From Herpetosiphon giganteus (GTDB taxonomy: Bacteria > Chloroflexota > Chloroflexia > Chloroflexales > Herpetosiphonaceae), in the NCBI RefSeq assembly GCF_016907925.1, contig NZ_JAFBCZ010000019.1, positions 55,127 to 119,126 on the forward strand: a stretch of 64,000 nucleotides of DNA, in the 5' to 3' direction. Positions 27,167 to 35,662 of the stretch are shown here, piece by piece (within the stretch, counting starts at the first letter, position 1; each line of letters starts with the position of its first letter). Under the pieces are notes generated by a model. That model worked only from the letters and a program-made list of their open reading frames with translations. It did no database searches and was not told the DNA's origin. A program made the translations under genes and the position numbers.

Positions 27167-27436
27167 TGGCCAACCAAAATTATTGCCGTATTGACCTGTT
27201 TGATCTTGATTGGCCTGAGTATTTCGGGTGTGCTCTTGTGGTGGTGGCGCAGACCCAAGAGCAAATTGGGCATGCCTGGCCGCGTTAACGAGCAAGTCGT
27301 GCCAAAATGGATGGTTGCCGTAATTGTGGTCTTGAGCATTTTTATGCCATTGATGGGTGTATCGTTGCTGTTGGTTTTATTTGGCGATTGGGGTTGGCGG
27401 CGTTGGCAGCGCTCGCGCAATAATCAACCAGCTTAA
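27167..27436 (+). pseudogene. C-terminal fragment of a PepSY-type membrane protein
   Basis: About 90 residues match the last part of PepSY-associated membrane proteins (COG3182-like): one membrane span ending in SGVLLWWWRRPKSKLGMP, then VPKWMVAVIVVLSIFMPLMGVSLLLVLFGDW. Intact members are several hundred residues with further membrane spans and PepSY domains upstream. Here the sequence upstream is the short-motif repeat cluster, in frame but not homologous. The 5' part of the gene therefore appears to have been replaced by repeat DNA. No ribosome binding site is seen. Confidence 0.6.
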
Positions 27437-27668
27437 TCTTGAGCATCCAGCTGAAATATTGATCAAGTGGCATTGAATCTGAAGCAATGATAGATAATCG
27501 TGTTGCCTATTCCTCGTATTTCACTCTTCAATCGCTTCAAAGTTCAATCCATCTTTGGTTTTTCAGTGGAATAAGCTGATGTATGCTATTCTGCTCTGTC
27601 TGAGAGAACGCTAAAGTGGCGAAGATCTGGAATGGTAGGACGTAGCTGTGTTCAAGGAGGTCTGGTCT

Positions 27669-28238
27669 ATGGATTGGTCAATTTCCGCCGCCCAAGCCGA
27701 TATGCGTGAGGGCTACTACAGCGGGGCTACTGGAATCTTGGCATCGGCGCTGGCATGGTCGGTTGCGGCAGGTGTTGCGTTGGCTGGCTCGCCAAACCGC
27801 GCAATTGTGGTGCTGCTGCTGGGTGGGATGCTCATCTTCCCCGTCTCGATCGTAATTTGTAAAATCCTTGGCGTGCGCGGCACGCATACCAAAGGCAATC
27901 CGCTTGGCCAGCTGGCAGGGGCGAGCACATTCTGGCTGATTTTCTGCATGCCGCTTGCCTATGGCCTTGGGCGGGAAAATCCAGCTTGGTTCTTTGGTGT
28001 CATGTTAATTGTCATTGGCGGTCGCTATCTTATATTTGCTACGCTGTATGGCATGCGGCTCTACTGGATTTTAGGGCTTGCCCTTGCCGCCGCCGCGATT
28101 GGCTTGGTGTTTCTATCAGCCGCCGCGACGATTGCTGTGAGCGCAGGCGCGCTGATCGAATTGGCCTTTGCAATCACATGTTTCGTCTACCACCGTCAGT
28201 CGTTGCGCTCGCTCGCAAGCGGAAAACTGAGCAGCTAA
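27669..28238 (+). CDS. DUF7010-like membrane protein
   Basis: A 189-residue integral membrane protein beginning with a soluble stretch (SISAAQADMREGYYSGATG) that resembles DUF7010 proteins, then about six hydrophobic segments (ILASALAWSVAAGVALAG, AIVVLLLGGMLIFPVSIVI, TFWLIFCMPLAYGLG, FFGVMLIVIGGRYLIFATLYG, LALAAAAIGLVFLSAAATIAVSAG). The function of the family is unknown. AAGGAGG at 27654-27660, 8 bases upstream, sets the ATG at 27669. It is monocistronic with a strong terminator. The family match is from memory and moderate. Confidence 0.7.
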   Translation: MDWSISAAQADMREGYYSGATGILASALAWSVAAGVALAGSPNRAIVVLLLGGMLIFPVSIVICKILGVRGTHTKGNPLGQLAGASTFWLIFCMPLAYGLGRENPAWFFGVMLIVIGGRYLIFATLYGMRLYWILGLALAAAAIGLVFLSAAATIAVSAGALIELAFAITCFVYHRQSLRSLASGKLSS

Positions 28239-28294
28239 TTGGGCGGTTGAATTGCCTCAGCGCCCGAATTTAAGCGTCATGCGTCGGTTGTAGC

Positions 28295-28347
28295 AGCGAA
28301 CACTCTTTGCCCAGAGCATTGAGCTAAAGAGCGTTCGCTCGTTTTTA
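28295..28347 (+). terminator. Rho-independent terminator
   Basis: AGCGAACACTCTTT and AAAGAGCGTTCGCT pair with one mismatch around a 17-base loop, followed by CGTTTTTAA on the plus strand. It ends the DUF7010-like gene. Confidence 0.8.
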
Positions 28348-28351
28348 ATCA

Positions 28352-29731
28352 TCAAGCGGATTGCTGGCCCATATTGGTGTAGAAATGAATCGCGGTGGCA
28401 ACGCCACGGAAAAATTCATCAACCAACAGGTATTCGTTGGGCGCATGGCCATTTTCGCCTGTGCCAAAGCCTAGCGTCGCCAAATTCATGCCAAGTTCGC
28501 GCTGGAACATGCCCATAATTGGCACCGATCCGCCTTGGCGATAGAGGGTCGCAGGCTTGCCCCAGGTTGCCTCAAACGCTGCTTGCAAGGCTTCAATCAC
28601 TGGCCCATCGTAGAGCAAATTGACTGGATAGCTGGTTGGACCTTTGGTCACAACCACTTCGGCGGTTTCGCTGGCAAAGCTCTGGGCAAACTGGCTAAAT
28701 GCCTCAAGAATTGCATGCGGATCTTGGTCGGCGACGAGGCGCATGGTTACTTTGAAGCCAGCCTCGGCAGGGATGATCGTTTTGCTGCCAGCCCCTTGAT
28801 AGCCGCCCCAAACGCCGTTGACATCGCAGGTTGGCAAGGCCGTGGTGCGTGCAACTAATGAACCAAGGTCGTTGGCCCAAAACTTCTCGCGGCCTGTTTG
28901 ACTCTTGAGCATTTCGAAAAATTCTTGCTCTTGCGCCGCCATCAAGCCTTGTTCGGTCTTCGATGGCGTTTGCACATCAGCATAGAAGCCAGGAATTTGA
29001 ATCCGCCCAGTTTGGTCGTGGAGGGCAGCGATAATTGTGCCCACTACATGAATTGGGTTTTGCACTGCCCCGCCAACTAAGCCAGAATGTAAATCATGGC
29101 TTGGCCCCGTTACCTTCACTTCGGCCCCGATAATGCCGCGGGCTGTATAGAACATCAAGGGTTGGTCTGGCTCCGAGCCGCCATCGCAAATCAGCATCAA
29201 ATCTGCTGCCAACAGCTCTTTATGCTCACGCACAAATGGCTCCATTGCTGGCGACCCAGTTTCTTCTTCGCCCTCGAAAACCACTTTGATATTGACCGGC
29301 AGTGTGCCAGTGGTTTCAAGCAGCGCTTCAAAGGCGATTAAATTGGCAAACGCACCACATTTATCGTCGATTGAGCCACGCGCATACAACTTGCCATCCT
29401 GTAATCGTGGCTCGAACGGCGGGGTTTCCCATAATTCAAGTGGCTCGACTGGTTGAACATCATAATGGGCATAGACCAAAATCGTTGGCGCATTTGGCCC
29501 AGCTTTGAGCCATTCGCCATACACCACTGGATGTCCTGCAGTTGCAATTGCCTGACAATTGGCAAAGCCAATCCGTTGTAAATCGCCAACCAGCCAATCG
29601 GCACAGCGTTGCACATCGGCAGCAAATGCAGGGTCGGTACTCACCGAGGGAATCCGTAGCAATTCGTTAAATCGAGCCAACAGCTGATCGTGGCGATCGT
29701 CAACCCATGCCAAAGCAGCATCAACACTCAT
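28352..29731 (-). CDS. M20-family dipeptidase
   Basis: The 459-residue protein is a full-length M20 metallopeptidase of the dipeptidase/carnosinase-like subgroup. Metal ligands are visible in order: VYAHYDVQPVEP (first His and the catalytic Asp two residues on), KLYARGSIDDKCGA (bridging Asp), VFEGEEETGSP (catalytic Glu and metal Glu), LICDGGSEPD (Asp) and, near the C-terminus, GTGENGHAPNEY (His). The dimerisation domain lies between (SHDLHSGLVGG). It hydrolyses dipeptides with a two-zinc centre in the cytoplasm. GAGGT precedes the ATG. It is monocistronic. Confidence 0.92.
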   Translation of the reverse strand: MSVDAALAWVDDRHDQLLARFNELLRIPSVSTDPAFAADVQRCADWLVGDLQRIGFANCQAIATAGHPVVYGEWLKAGPNAPTILVYAHYDVQPVEPLELWETPPFEPRLQDGKLYARGSIDDKCGAFANLIAFEALLETTGTLPVNIKVVFEGEEETGSPAMEPFVREHKELLAADLMLICDGGSEPDQPLMFYTARGIIGAEVKVTGPSHDLHSGLVGGAVQNPIHVVGTIIAALHDQTGRIQIPGFYADVQTPSKTEQGLMAAQEQEFFEMLKSQTGREKFWANDLGSLVARTTALPTCDVNGVWGGYQGAGSKTIIPAEAGFKVTMRLVADQDPHAILEAFSQFAQSFASETAEVVVTKGPTSYPVNLLYDGPVIEALQAAFEATWGKPATLYRQGGSVPIMGMFQRELGMNLATLGFGTGENGHAPNEYLLVDEFFRGVATAIHFYTNMGQQSA

Positions 29732-29809
29732 CTGGTAGACCTCACACTAATTCGATCCCTTAATTCAGTATAGGTTAAGCAGTAGATTTCAACAACCATG
29801 TATGATCCA

Positions 29810-29895
29810 CGAAGAGCACGAAGAGCACGAAGCGAGGGCTAGTCGCTAGGATTAACGCAACGGAACCGCGAAGAGCGCGAAGAGCGCGAAGTTAA
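29810..29895. repeat. 9-bp motif repeat cluster
   Basis: CACGAAGAGCACGAAGAGCA and CGCGAAGAGCGCGAAGAGCG show a 9-bp period (GAGCRCGAA). The same motif returns at 59.5 and 60.3 kb. Confidence 0.75.
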
Positions 29896-29926
29896 GTATA
29901 ATGGTTTATTGCCTTAATCACAGATT

Positions 29927-30063
29927 GATCCGCTCACCCCAAACCGGCTTCCATCCGATAGATGAGGGGTTTTAATGTCGTGGTTCTTGCGTAATTCATC
30001 GGTAAAAACGGGTGCTCCCCTCGCCCGCGTTCAGTGGGAGAGGGGTTGGGGGTGAGGGGATCT
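29927..30063. repeat. 3'-end hairpin element, copy A
   Basis: A 137-bp element with a left arm CTCACCCC and a right arm GGGTTGGGGGTGAGGGGATCTG. Its centre holds GTGGTTCTTGCG..ATCGGTAAAA and CTCGCCCGCGTTCAGTGGG. It ends 20 bp beyond the rarD stop codon. The same centre and arms occur in copies B, C and D. Confidence 0.8.
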
Positions 30064-30082
30064 GAAACCATTGTTAGATTAA

Positions 30083-30979
30083 TTAACTTCCTTGTGTAGC
30101 AGCAAGCTTGGTTGGCTGGCCGCGATGGAGATAACTTTCAAGGCTATACAATGCTAAGGCAATCCAGATAATTGCAAATCCAATCAGCTTTGCGCCAGAA
30201 ATTGGCTCGTGATAGAGCAACACTCCGAGGCTAAATTGCATCGTCGGGTTGATATATTGCAATAATCCAAGCGTTGTCATTGGAATTTGGCGTGCGCCCG
30301 CTGCAAAAAGCAGCAATGGAATCGCCGTAACAATGCCTGCCCCAGCCAACAATAGCGTTACCGTCCACGATTGATGGCCAAATGCTGCCTTGCCTTGCGT
30401 TTCTAGCCACAGCAAATAGCCCGCTGCCGGCCCAAAAAAGACCACTGTTTCCAAAGCGAGGCCCTGCAGCGAATCCAAGGCAGCGGTTTTGCGAATCAGG
30501 CCATAAAAACCAAAGGTAAAAGCTAATGCCAAGGCGATCCATGGCAACACACCCAAGGCCACGCTCAGATAGATAACACCGATCGTTGCCAAGCCGATCG
30601 CAATCCCCTGCCAGCGTCGCACCCGTTCGCCCAAAAAGAGCATGCCTAAGCCAACATTGACCAACGGATTAATAAAATAGCCAAGGCTACTTTCGACGAC
30701 ATGGTTGGCATTGACCGCCCAAATATAAACATACCAGTTGATGCCCAGCAAAAACGCGCTGGTCGCATAGATCAACACCGTGCGCCGATTGCGCAAGACC
30801 TGCAAAAACTGGCCCATTTGGCCGCGAATCAGCACCAAAAAGCCGACAAAAATCAACGACCATGCCATGCGATGAGCCAAAATCTCCAAGGCTGGAACAC
30901 TGCTCAGCATTTTCCAGTAGAGCGGGAAGAATCCCCAACATGCATAAGCCCCGGCTGCGTAGAGAATTCCCCGTTTCAT
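30083..30979 (-). CDS. rarD: EamA-family transporter RarD
   Basis: The 298-residue, ten-span membrane protein belongs to the drug/metabolite transporter superfamily, RarD type. The start ACWGFFPLYWKML, the segment EILAHRMAWSL, INWYVYIWAVNANHVVESSLGYFINPLVNV and the late PTMQFSLGVLLYHEP are strongly characteristic. RarD was named for chloramphenicol sensitivity, but its natural substrate is not established. GGGAG precedes the ATG. It stands alone; the hairpin element copy A sits at its 3' end. Confidence 0.9.
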   Translation of the reverse strand: MKRGILYAAGAYACWGFFPLYWKMLSSVPALEILAHRMAWSLIFVGFLVLIRGQMGQFLQVLRNRRTVLIYATSAFLLGINWYVYIWAVNANHVVESSLGYFINPLVNVGLGMLFLGERVRRWQGIAIGLATIGVIYLSVALGVLPWIALALAFTFGFYGLIRKTAALDSLQGLALETVVFFGPAAGYLLWLETQGKAAFGHQSWTVTLLLAGAGIVTAIPLLLFAAGARQIPMTTLGLLQYINPTMQFSLGVLLYHEPISGAKLIGFAIIWIALALYSLESYLHRGQPTKLAATQGS

Positions 30980-31196
30980 GCCAATACTCCCAGTGATGCA
31001 CGCTTTGGTTGGTGCTTGGAATAATCAATTTCAGATTAACTGCATTATCGCTGATTTTGGCCAAAATTATGCTATGCTTAAGCCCAAGCCTCGCATTCAA
31101 TTTGCCTCAGATCTGAATGATTTCGCGTTTGGCTGACCTTTCTTCGCTGCATCGTCGTAAGTGTTGGACCCTTATTCGCCATCAGGGAGCGTTGAC

Positions 31197-32069
31197 ATGA
31201 GCAATTCAGCAGCAGAGATCGCCGCACTCAAGGCCGAAATTGCCGAATTACAAGCCCAATTGGCCCACGCCCAACAGCAAGCTGCCTTATTTGAAAATGT
31301 GGTTAAGCATTTGCCAATTGGCATCGATTTGTTACAACGTGAAGATGTGAATGATCCTACCTCGTTTCGCTTGATCTTTTCGAATGGTCTGATGCCAAAT
31401 GCCACCATTGATCTGCGCTTGCACATTGGCAAATTGCTCAACGATATTTTCCCCGATATTCCGCTGGCAATCTTAAATCGCTATCACCAAGCCTTAAATT
31501 CTGGCGAAACCATGCATCTGAATGAGTTGGTGATGAATCTGCCAGAGGTTGGTCAACGCATTGCGCAATTAACGGCGATTCCGCTGAGCAGCGATCTCTT
31601 GTGCATCAAAGTTGCCGATATTACCGAGCAAAAACAGGTGCTCGAAGCGCAACGCCAGATGCTTGAGCAGCAGGCAGTCATTCATAGCCAACAGGAAGCT
31701 TTGGCCGATATTTCAACGCCATTAATTCCAATTACCGATAGTGTGGTGATTATGCCGCTGATCGGGGCGGTTGATACGCGGCGGGCGCAGCAGATGCTGG
31801 AAACTTTGCTCCATGGTATTAGCACGATGAACACGCGCTTTGCAATTTTGGATATTACTGGCGTGCCAATTGTCGATACCCAAGTTGCGCATGTGCTAAT
31901 TCAAGCGGCGCAATCGGTGCGCTTGCTGGGCGGCCAAGTGATTTTAACTGGCATTCGACCAGAAGTTGCCCAAACCTTGGTAGGCTTGGGCGTGAATCTC
32001 AACGATTTGATTGTGCGCGGCAATTTGCAGAGCGGCGTGGCCTACGCCACCTTGGAACGCTCGCGCTAA
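31197..32069 (+). CDS. PAS-like plus STAS domain protein (RsbR-type)
   Basis: The 290-residue cytoplasmic protein has a coiled-coil start (AEIAALKAEIAELQAQLAHA), a PAS-like domain at about 35-150 (VVKHLPIGIDLLQRED...), a linker helix and a C-terminal STAS domain from about 185. The STAS core is canonical for RsbR co-antagonists: FAILDITGVPIVDTQVAHVL and VILTGIRPEVAQTLV, with Thr at both positions that are phosphorylated in Bacillus RsbR. Such proteins sit in stressosome-like complexes and release a switch protein upon stress. No RsbS, RsbT or sigma gene is adjacent. AGGGAG precedes the ATG at 31197. Confidence 0.8.
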   Translation: MSNSAAEIAALKAEIAELQAQLAHAQQQAALFENVVKHLPIGIDLLQREDVNDPTSFRLIFSNGLMPNATIDLRLHIGKLLNDIFPDIPLAILNRYHQALNSGETMHLNELVMNLPEVGQRIAQLTAIPLSSDLLCIKVADITEQKQVLEAQRQMLEQQAVIHSQQEALADISTPLIPITDSVVIMPLIGAVDTRRAQQMLETLLHGISTMNTRFAILDITGVPIVDTQVAHVLIQAAQSVRLLGGQVILTGIRPEVAQTLVGLGVNLNDLIVRGNLQSGVAYATLERSR

Positions 32070-32070
32070 T

Positions 32071-32745
32071 TTAGATAAAATTGGTCTTGCGCTGTTGAAT
32101 CAAGAGCGTTGTGCCTAATAAACCAATAATCACCACCAATTGAATTGCCAAAATGCTCAATTCGGTGCTATTCCAGGCCAGTTGGTTGCTATCACGGTGC
32201 TGAGCAATTGCCGGAATTTTGAGTATGCCCCATATAAATCCTTGAAAGCCCAAATTTGAAATCGCCATCGCGCCAATTGCGCCATGCTGCGATTCAGTCA
32301 CAATCCCCAACATCATAATCAGGCAATAGCTCAATAAAATTTCAACTAATCCCAAGGTTACTAAAGCAGTCAATCCATTTGGTAGGCTGTCGCTGGTCAG
32401 AATAATCAGCCAACTACTCAATAATGCCATCAGCCAAGGCACACAAAACATCGAAAGATTGGCCGCAAGTTTGGCAATTGCATAATGGCGGGCCGAAACT
32501 GGTAAACTCATAATAAAAGTCAAGGTTTTTTGGCTATATTCGCTAATTACATTGCTGGTTGTCAGATGAATACATAAGATAAATAAAATAGTCAAAATCA
32601 GAATTACGCCCATGCCAAAAACGATATTATCGGGATCAGCAAGGAGCATCACGTTGGCAATCAGCATTGCTCCAATATAAATAGCCATCATCGTGCGATT
32701 AATTTGCCAATCTTTGCGAATAAGTTGTTTAATCATCGAATTCAT
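32071..32745 (-). CDS. ABC-2 type permease
   Basis: A 224-residue membrane protein with six predicted spans (MMAIYIGAMLIANVMLL, VILILTILFILCIHL, MFCVPWLMALLSSWLII, ALVTLGLVEILLSYCLIMML, ILAIQLVVIIGLLGTTLLI and one more). SEYSQKTLTFIMSLPVSA is the typical cytoplasmic loop of ABC-2 permeases. It overlaps the ATPase gene by 4 bp (ATGA type) and forms the transporter with it. By analogy to GntR-linked ABC transporters of the Ytr type, it may respond to cell-envelope stress; that is inference. Confidence 0.8.
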   Translation of the reverse strand: MNSMIKQLIRKDWQINRTMMAIYIGAMLIANVMLLADPDNIVFGMGVILILTILFILCIHLTTSNVISEYSQKTLTFIMSLPVSARHYAIAKLAANLSMFCVPWLMALLSSWLIILTSDSLPNGLTALVTLGLVEILLSYCLIMMLGIVTESQHGAIGAMAISNLGFQGFIWGILKIPAIAQHRDSNQLAWNSTELSILAIQLVVIIGLLGTTLLIQQRKTNFI

Positions 32746-33638
32746 AAAGTTTTTCCTTCACGCCGAGCTTGAATCGAAGCGACAAAAATTTCTTCTAAGG
32801 TCAAGTGTTCAACTGCCTGGATTTCTAGGCCTGCTTGTTGATAGATTTGGTGCAAATCTGGGCTATAACGATTAGTAATTAGGCTTTGTAATTGACCATT
32901 GCCTTGTTGCTGAATGATATGCGGCAATTCGGTCAAGGTTTGGCCTGGTGCAATCCGTACTCGCAAACGTCGCCATAGATCAAGCAAATCTTCTTTGGAT
33001 GTGGCTTCGATAATTGAGCCTTGGTCAATAAAAGCCACTTGATCAGAAATTTGCTCAACATCCAAGGTATTGTGCGACGAGAATAAGATTGTGCGTTGTT
33101 CATCAGCCAGCACTTCCATTAATGCGCTTAGCACCTCTTGGCGCGCCACCGGATCAAGCCCGGTCGTCGGTTCATCGAGCACCAACAGCTTTGGGCGATG
33201 GGCTAGTGCCAACAGCAACGTGGCTTTTACCCGTTGGCCATGCGATAAACCCTTGATCTTTTGTTCGGCTCGTAGGTCGAAGCGCTTGAGCAATTGCTCA
33301 GCATAGGCTTGATCCCAATTCGGATAAATTGATTGAATAAACTGCATATGCCACGCCAAATTTGCCTTGGGATAGAGCCGCATATCCTCGGAAACATAGC
33401 CAATCTCACGCTTGGCGAGCACCTGTTGATCAGGCATCGTCTGGCCCAATACCTGCACCGAGCCACGATCTTGATGCACCAAGCCCAATAAAATGCGAAT
33501 CGTCGTCGATTTGCCAGCTCCGTTAACGCCGATAAATCCGGTAATGCTGCCAGTTGGCAAGTTCAACGAAATATCGTTTAGGCGGAAATATTTATAATCT
33601 TTGCCAACATTGCGTAATTCAACGGCATGATTGTTCAT
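32742..33638 (-). CDS. ABC transporter ATP-binding protein
   Basis: The 298-residue ATPase is complete: Walker A GVNGAGKSTT near residue 40, Q-loop region EIGYVSEDMRLYP, signature LSHGQRVK, Walker B LLVLDEPTTGLDP and the switch His in LFSSHNTLD. The C-terminal 80 residues resemble the extra domain of export-type ATPases. It partners with the permease downstream and follows the GntR regulator with a 4-bp overlap, so all three are one operon. Confidence 0.92.
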   Translation of the reverse strand: MNNHAVELRNVGKDYKYFRLNDISLNLPTGSITGFIGVNGAGKSTTIRILLGLVHQDRGSVQVLGQTMPDQQVLAKREIGYVSEDMRLYPKANLAWHMQFIQSIYPNWDQAYAEQLLKRFDLRAEQKIKGLSHGQRVKATLLLALAHRPKLLVLDEPTTGLDPVARQEVLSALMEVLADEQRTILFSSHNTLDVEQISDQVAFIDQGSIIEATSKEDLLDLWRRLRVRIAPGQTLTELPHIIQQQGNGQLQSLITNRYSPDLHQIYQQAGLEIQAVEHLTLEEIFVASIQARREGKTL

Positions 33639-34033
33639 AAAAGCTCCTGTTGTTGGTGCGAGGCCGCAGCATGCAAGCGTTGAATTAATTGCTCATTCGA
33701 TAAGCCCAATAATGCTGCTAAACGTGCTACTTGTTCAAGATACGAATTCAATTCATCCTCCCATACTTGGCGACTAAGCTGAGTATTGGTGGCAACAAAC
33801 GAGCCTTTGCCATGCTGGGTTACGATAATTCCCTCGTGCTCTAGCTCAAAATAGGCGCGTTTGACCGTAATTACACTAATCCGTAGATCAATCGCGAGTT
33901 GCCGAATTGAAGGAATTTCGCTGCCCGCTGGCCAATCGCCAAGCGCAATCCGTTGTTTGATTTGCTCGATAATTTGCAAATACATCGGACGACCATCAGC
34001 CCGTGAAATAATTAAATCACTGTGTATGTTCAT
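33635..34033 (-). CDS. GntR-family regulator, YtrA type
   Basis: A 132-residue protein with an N-terminal GntR winged helix (YLQIIEQIKQRIALGDWPAGSEIPSIRQLAIDL, then SVITVKRAYFELEHEGIIVTQHGKGSFV) and only a short helical tail. That layout is the YtrA subgroup, which represses adjacent ABC transporter operons. The ATG at 34033 coincides with the predicted transcription start of a promoter 7 bases upstream, so the message may be leaderless; a GTG two codons upstream is the alternative. No Shine-Dalgarno precedes either codon. It overlaps the ATPase gene by 4 bp. Confidence 0.85.
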   Translation of the reverse strand: MNIHSDLIISRADGRPMYLQIIEQIKQRIALGDWPAGSEIPSIRQLAIDLRISVITVKRAYFELEHEGIIVTQHGKGSFVATNTQLSRQVWEDELNSYLEQVARLAALLGLSNEQLIQRLHAAASHQQQELL

Positions 34034-34039
34034 ATACAC

Positions 34040-34067
34040 AGTATATACAGTATGTACAGCTTGTCAA
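34040..34067 (-). promoter_or_regulatory. Promoter and probable GntR operator
   Basis: On the minus strand TTGACA (34067-34062) and TATACT (34045-34040) are separated by 16 bp. The predicted start point falls at the ATG. The spacer contains TGTACA and GTATATAC, dyad sequences of the kind YtrA-type repressors bind, so autorepression is likely. Confidence 0.6.
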
Positions 34068-34082
34068 GCCCTAAAACACAAA

Positions 34083-34103
34083 CGACCAGCATTGTGCTGG
34101 TCG
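34083..34103 (-). terminator. Hairpin after the CBM2-metalloprotease gene
   Basis: CGACCAGCA and TGCTGGTCG pair around TTG, 24 bp beyond the stop at 34127. On the minus strand a T-tract is weak (TTTGTGTTTTAGG), but the position fits a terminator that insulates the GntR operon. Confidence 0.6.
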
Positions 34104-34126
34104 CTGTTGTTAGCTTTTGGGGTGGT

Positions 34127-35440
34127 TTAGTAGCCGTAACGACTCTTGAGATGTCGCCAGAAGTCGCGCAACATCCATTTATCAAACTCGGTGATTTGGC
34201 TGGCGCTACCAGCTTTCATCAAAAAACCGTTAACTCCGGTTGGGTTCCAATCGTAAAAATCATCAAGCCCAAAGGTATGGCCAACTTCGTGGAGAAAGAT
34301 GTGAATGTTCTCGCTATTGAGCGCATTGACAAAATATTCGCTGCCGACGCGCTGACCCCAATCGCCACCAGCGCCGCCGCCCATGCCCTTGGTCAGCCAC
34401 AGCGACATATCATAGTGATGATCGATGCCGCCAGGACAGTCGGAATAATCGCCATCTTGGTTGAAGAAACGGCCACACGGCGGTGCACATTGCGGCGCAT
34501 TCTCTGCAATATTGTTGACATAAATATCAACTGAATTGTCGCTCCATTGCAGGGTGCTGCGATCGCGCACGGCCCAGCCGACGACTTTTACATTGACATT
34601 GGTATACGGCCAGCCATTCGTACCTTGGCTGTTATCAAGCATCGCATCCATCCATTTTTTGAACTGGCGCGCCAGCGCGGCGTGAATTTGGTCGCGCAAG
34701 GCAGCGGAAACTGGTGCATCCGAATCCCAGCGCACACAATAATTAATTGAGCCATTGCCGGCAATCACTTGATCCCAGCCATAATTGCGAAAGCCATACA
34801 AATTGCCATAGGTCGATTCGACGTGCTGCCAAACTTCGTTCAATGGCGTGACCAAGTTGCTCGGTGGATTCCAGCCAGTTGGTGCAGGTGTGCGGGTTGC
34901 GGTTGGCACAACGCTAGTTGCAGTTGGTGCAGGCGTGCGAGTTGCGGTCGGCACAACGCTGGTCGCGGTTGGTGCAGGCGTGCGAGTTGCGGTCGGCACA
35001 ACGCTGGTCGCCGTTGGGCTGATGCCAGCATTACAAGCGATACCGTTGAGTTGAAAATTGCTTGGAATTGGATTGCTATTGGCCCAGCTTGCAATAAAGC
35101 CAAGCTGAACGCTGGCATTGCTGGCGATTGTGCTATTCCAAGCCTGATTGCTCACGCTAACAGCGTTGCCAGTTTGGCTATGAGTGCCACCCCATAATTG
35201 CGAAATAACTTGATTATTGAAATTCCAAGTTATCGACCAATTGTTGATTGGGCTGGTGCCCGTGTTGCGAATGACAATATCGCCCTGAAAGCCGCCCTGC
35301 CACTGGCCAACAATTGTATAACTTACTGAACATGCGTTAATTGCCTGTGCTTGAACCGGCTTTTGGGTCTGCACCCAACCAAGCCCAAGCAACACCAAAA
35401 CCATCAATAAGCGCCATGCCCGCCTTGAACTACGCAGCAT
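34127..35440 (-). CDS. Secreted CBM2-linked zinc metalloprotease
   Basis: The 437-residue exported protein has a signal peptide (LLMVLVLLGLGW...VQAQA), a family 2 carbohydrate-binding module (about 35-140: SYTIVGQWQGGFQGDIVIRN, PINNWSITWNF, GFIASWANSNPIPSNFQLNG), a P/T linker of three 15-residue repeats, and a peptidase domain. The zinc site is HEVGHTFGLDD near residue 390, an HExxHxxGxxD pattern in which the third ligand is Asp, as in snapalysin, followed by a Met further on (FLMKAG). It presumably binds cellulose or a similar glycan and degrades associated protein. AGGAGT precedes the ATG. Substrate and exact peptidase family are not certain. Confidence 0.8.
   Translation of the reverse strand: MLRSSRRAWRLLMVLVLLGLGWVQTQKPVQAQAINACSVSYTIVGQWQGGFQGDIVIRNTGTSPINNWSITWNFNNQVISQLWGGTHSQTGNAVSVSNQAWNSTIASNASVQLGFIASWANSNPIPSNFQLNGIACNAGISPTATSVVPTATRTPAPTATSVVPTATRTPAPTATSVVPTATRTPAPTGWNPPSNLVTPLNEVWQHVESTYGNLYGFRNYGWDQVIAGNGSINYCVRWDSDAPVSAALRDQIHAALARQFKKWMDAMLDNSQGTNGWPYTNVNVKVVGWAVRDRSTLQWSDNSVDIYVNNIAENAPQCAPPCGRFFNQDGDYSDCPGGIDHHYDMSLWLTKGMGGGAGGDWGQRVGSEYFVNALNSENIHIFLHEVGHTFGLDDFYDWNPTGVNGFLMKAGSASQITEFDKWMLRDFWRHLKSRYGY
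34881..35015 (-). repeat. 45-bp tandem repeat encoding linker
   Basis: Three copies with a 45-bp period (GGTGCAGG at 34881, 34926 and 34971) encode the PTATSVVPTATRTPA linker. Near-identity suggests recent expansion. Confidence 0.85.
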
Positions 35441-35662
35441 CGATTACTCCTAACCCCAGCAATTGAATAACAATGAGCGTTGTGTGCTTTGGAATCGATC
35501 CCAAGGTGCAACGAAGTTGAACAACAAACAATTCCACACGCGCGCTTGGGGTTATCCTAGCATGGCATGTTTATTAAAATATACTTAATTTCTTTAGAAT
35601 TATTAATGAAATTTTACGAATTAACTTGAGGCTAAGCATTTTTTGATGTAGCTGCGGCAGAA

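Noticed and set aside
29810..29895. 9-bp tandem repeats as a possible CRISPR or replication origin
   Set aside because: The units are too short and irregular for a CRISPR. There are no DnaA boxes and no dnaA nearby.
34022..34534. 170-residue plus-strand frame opposite the CBM2-metalloprotease
   Set aside because: The minus strand encodes a clear HExxH protease with a signal peptide and linker; the plus frame has no family features.
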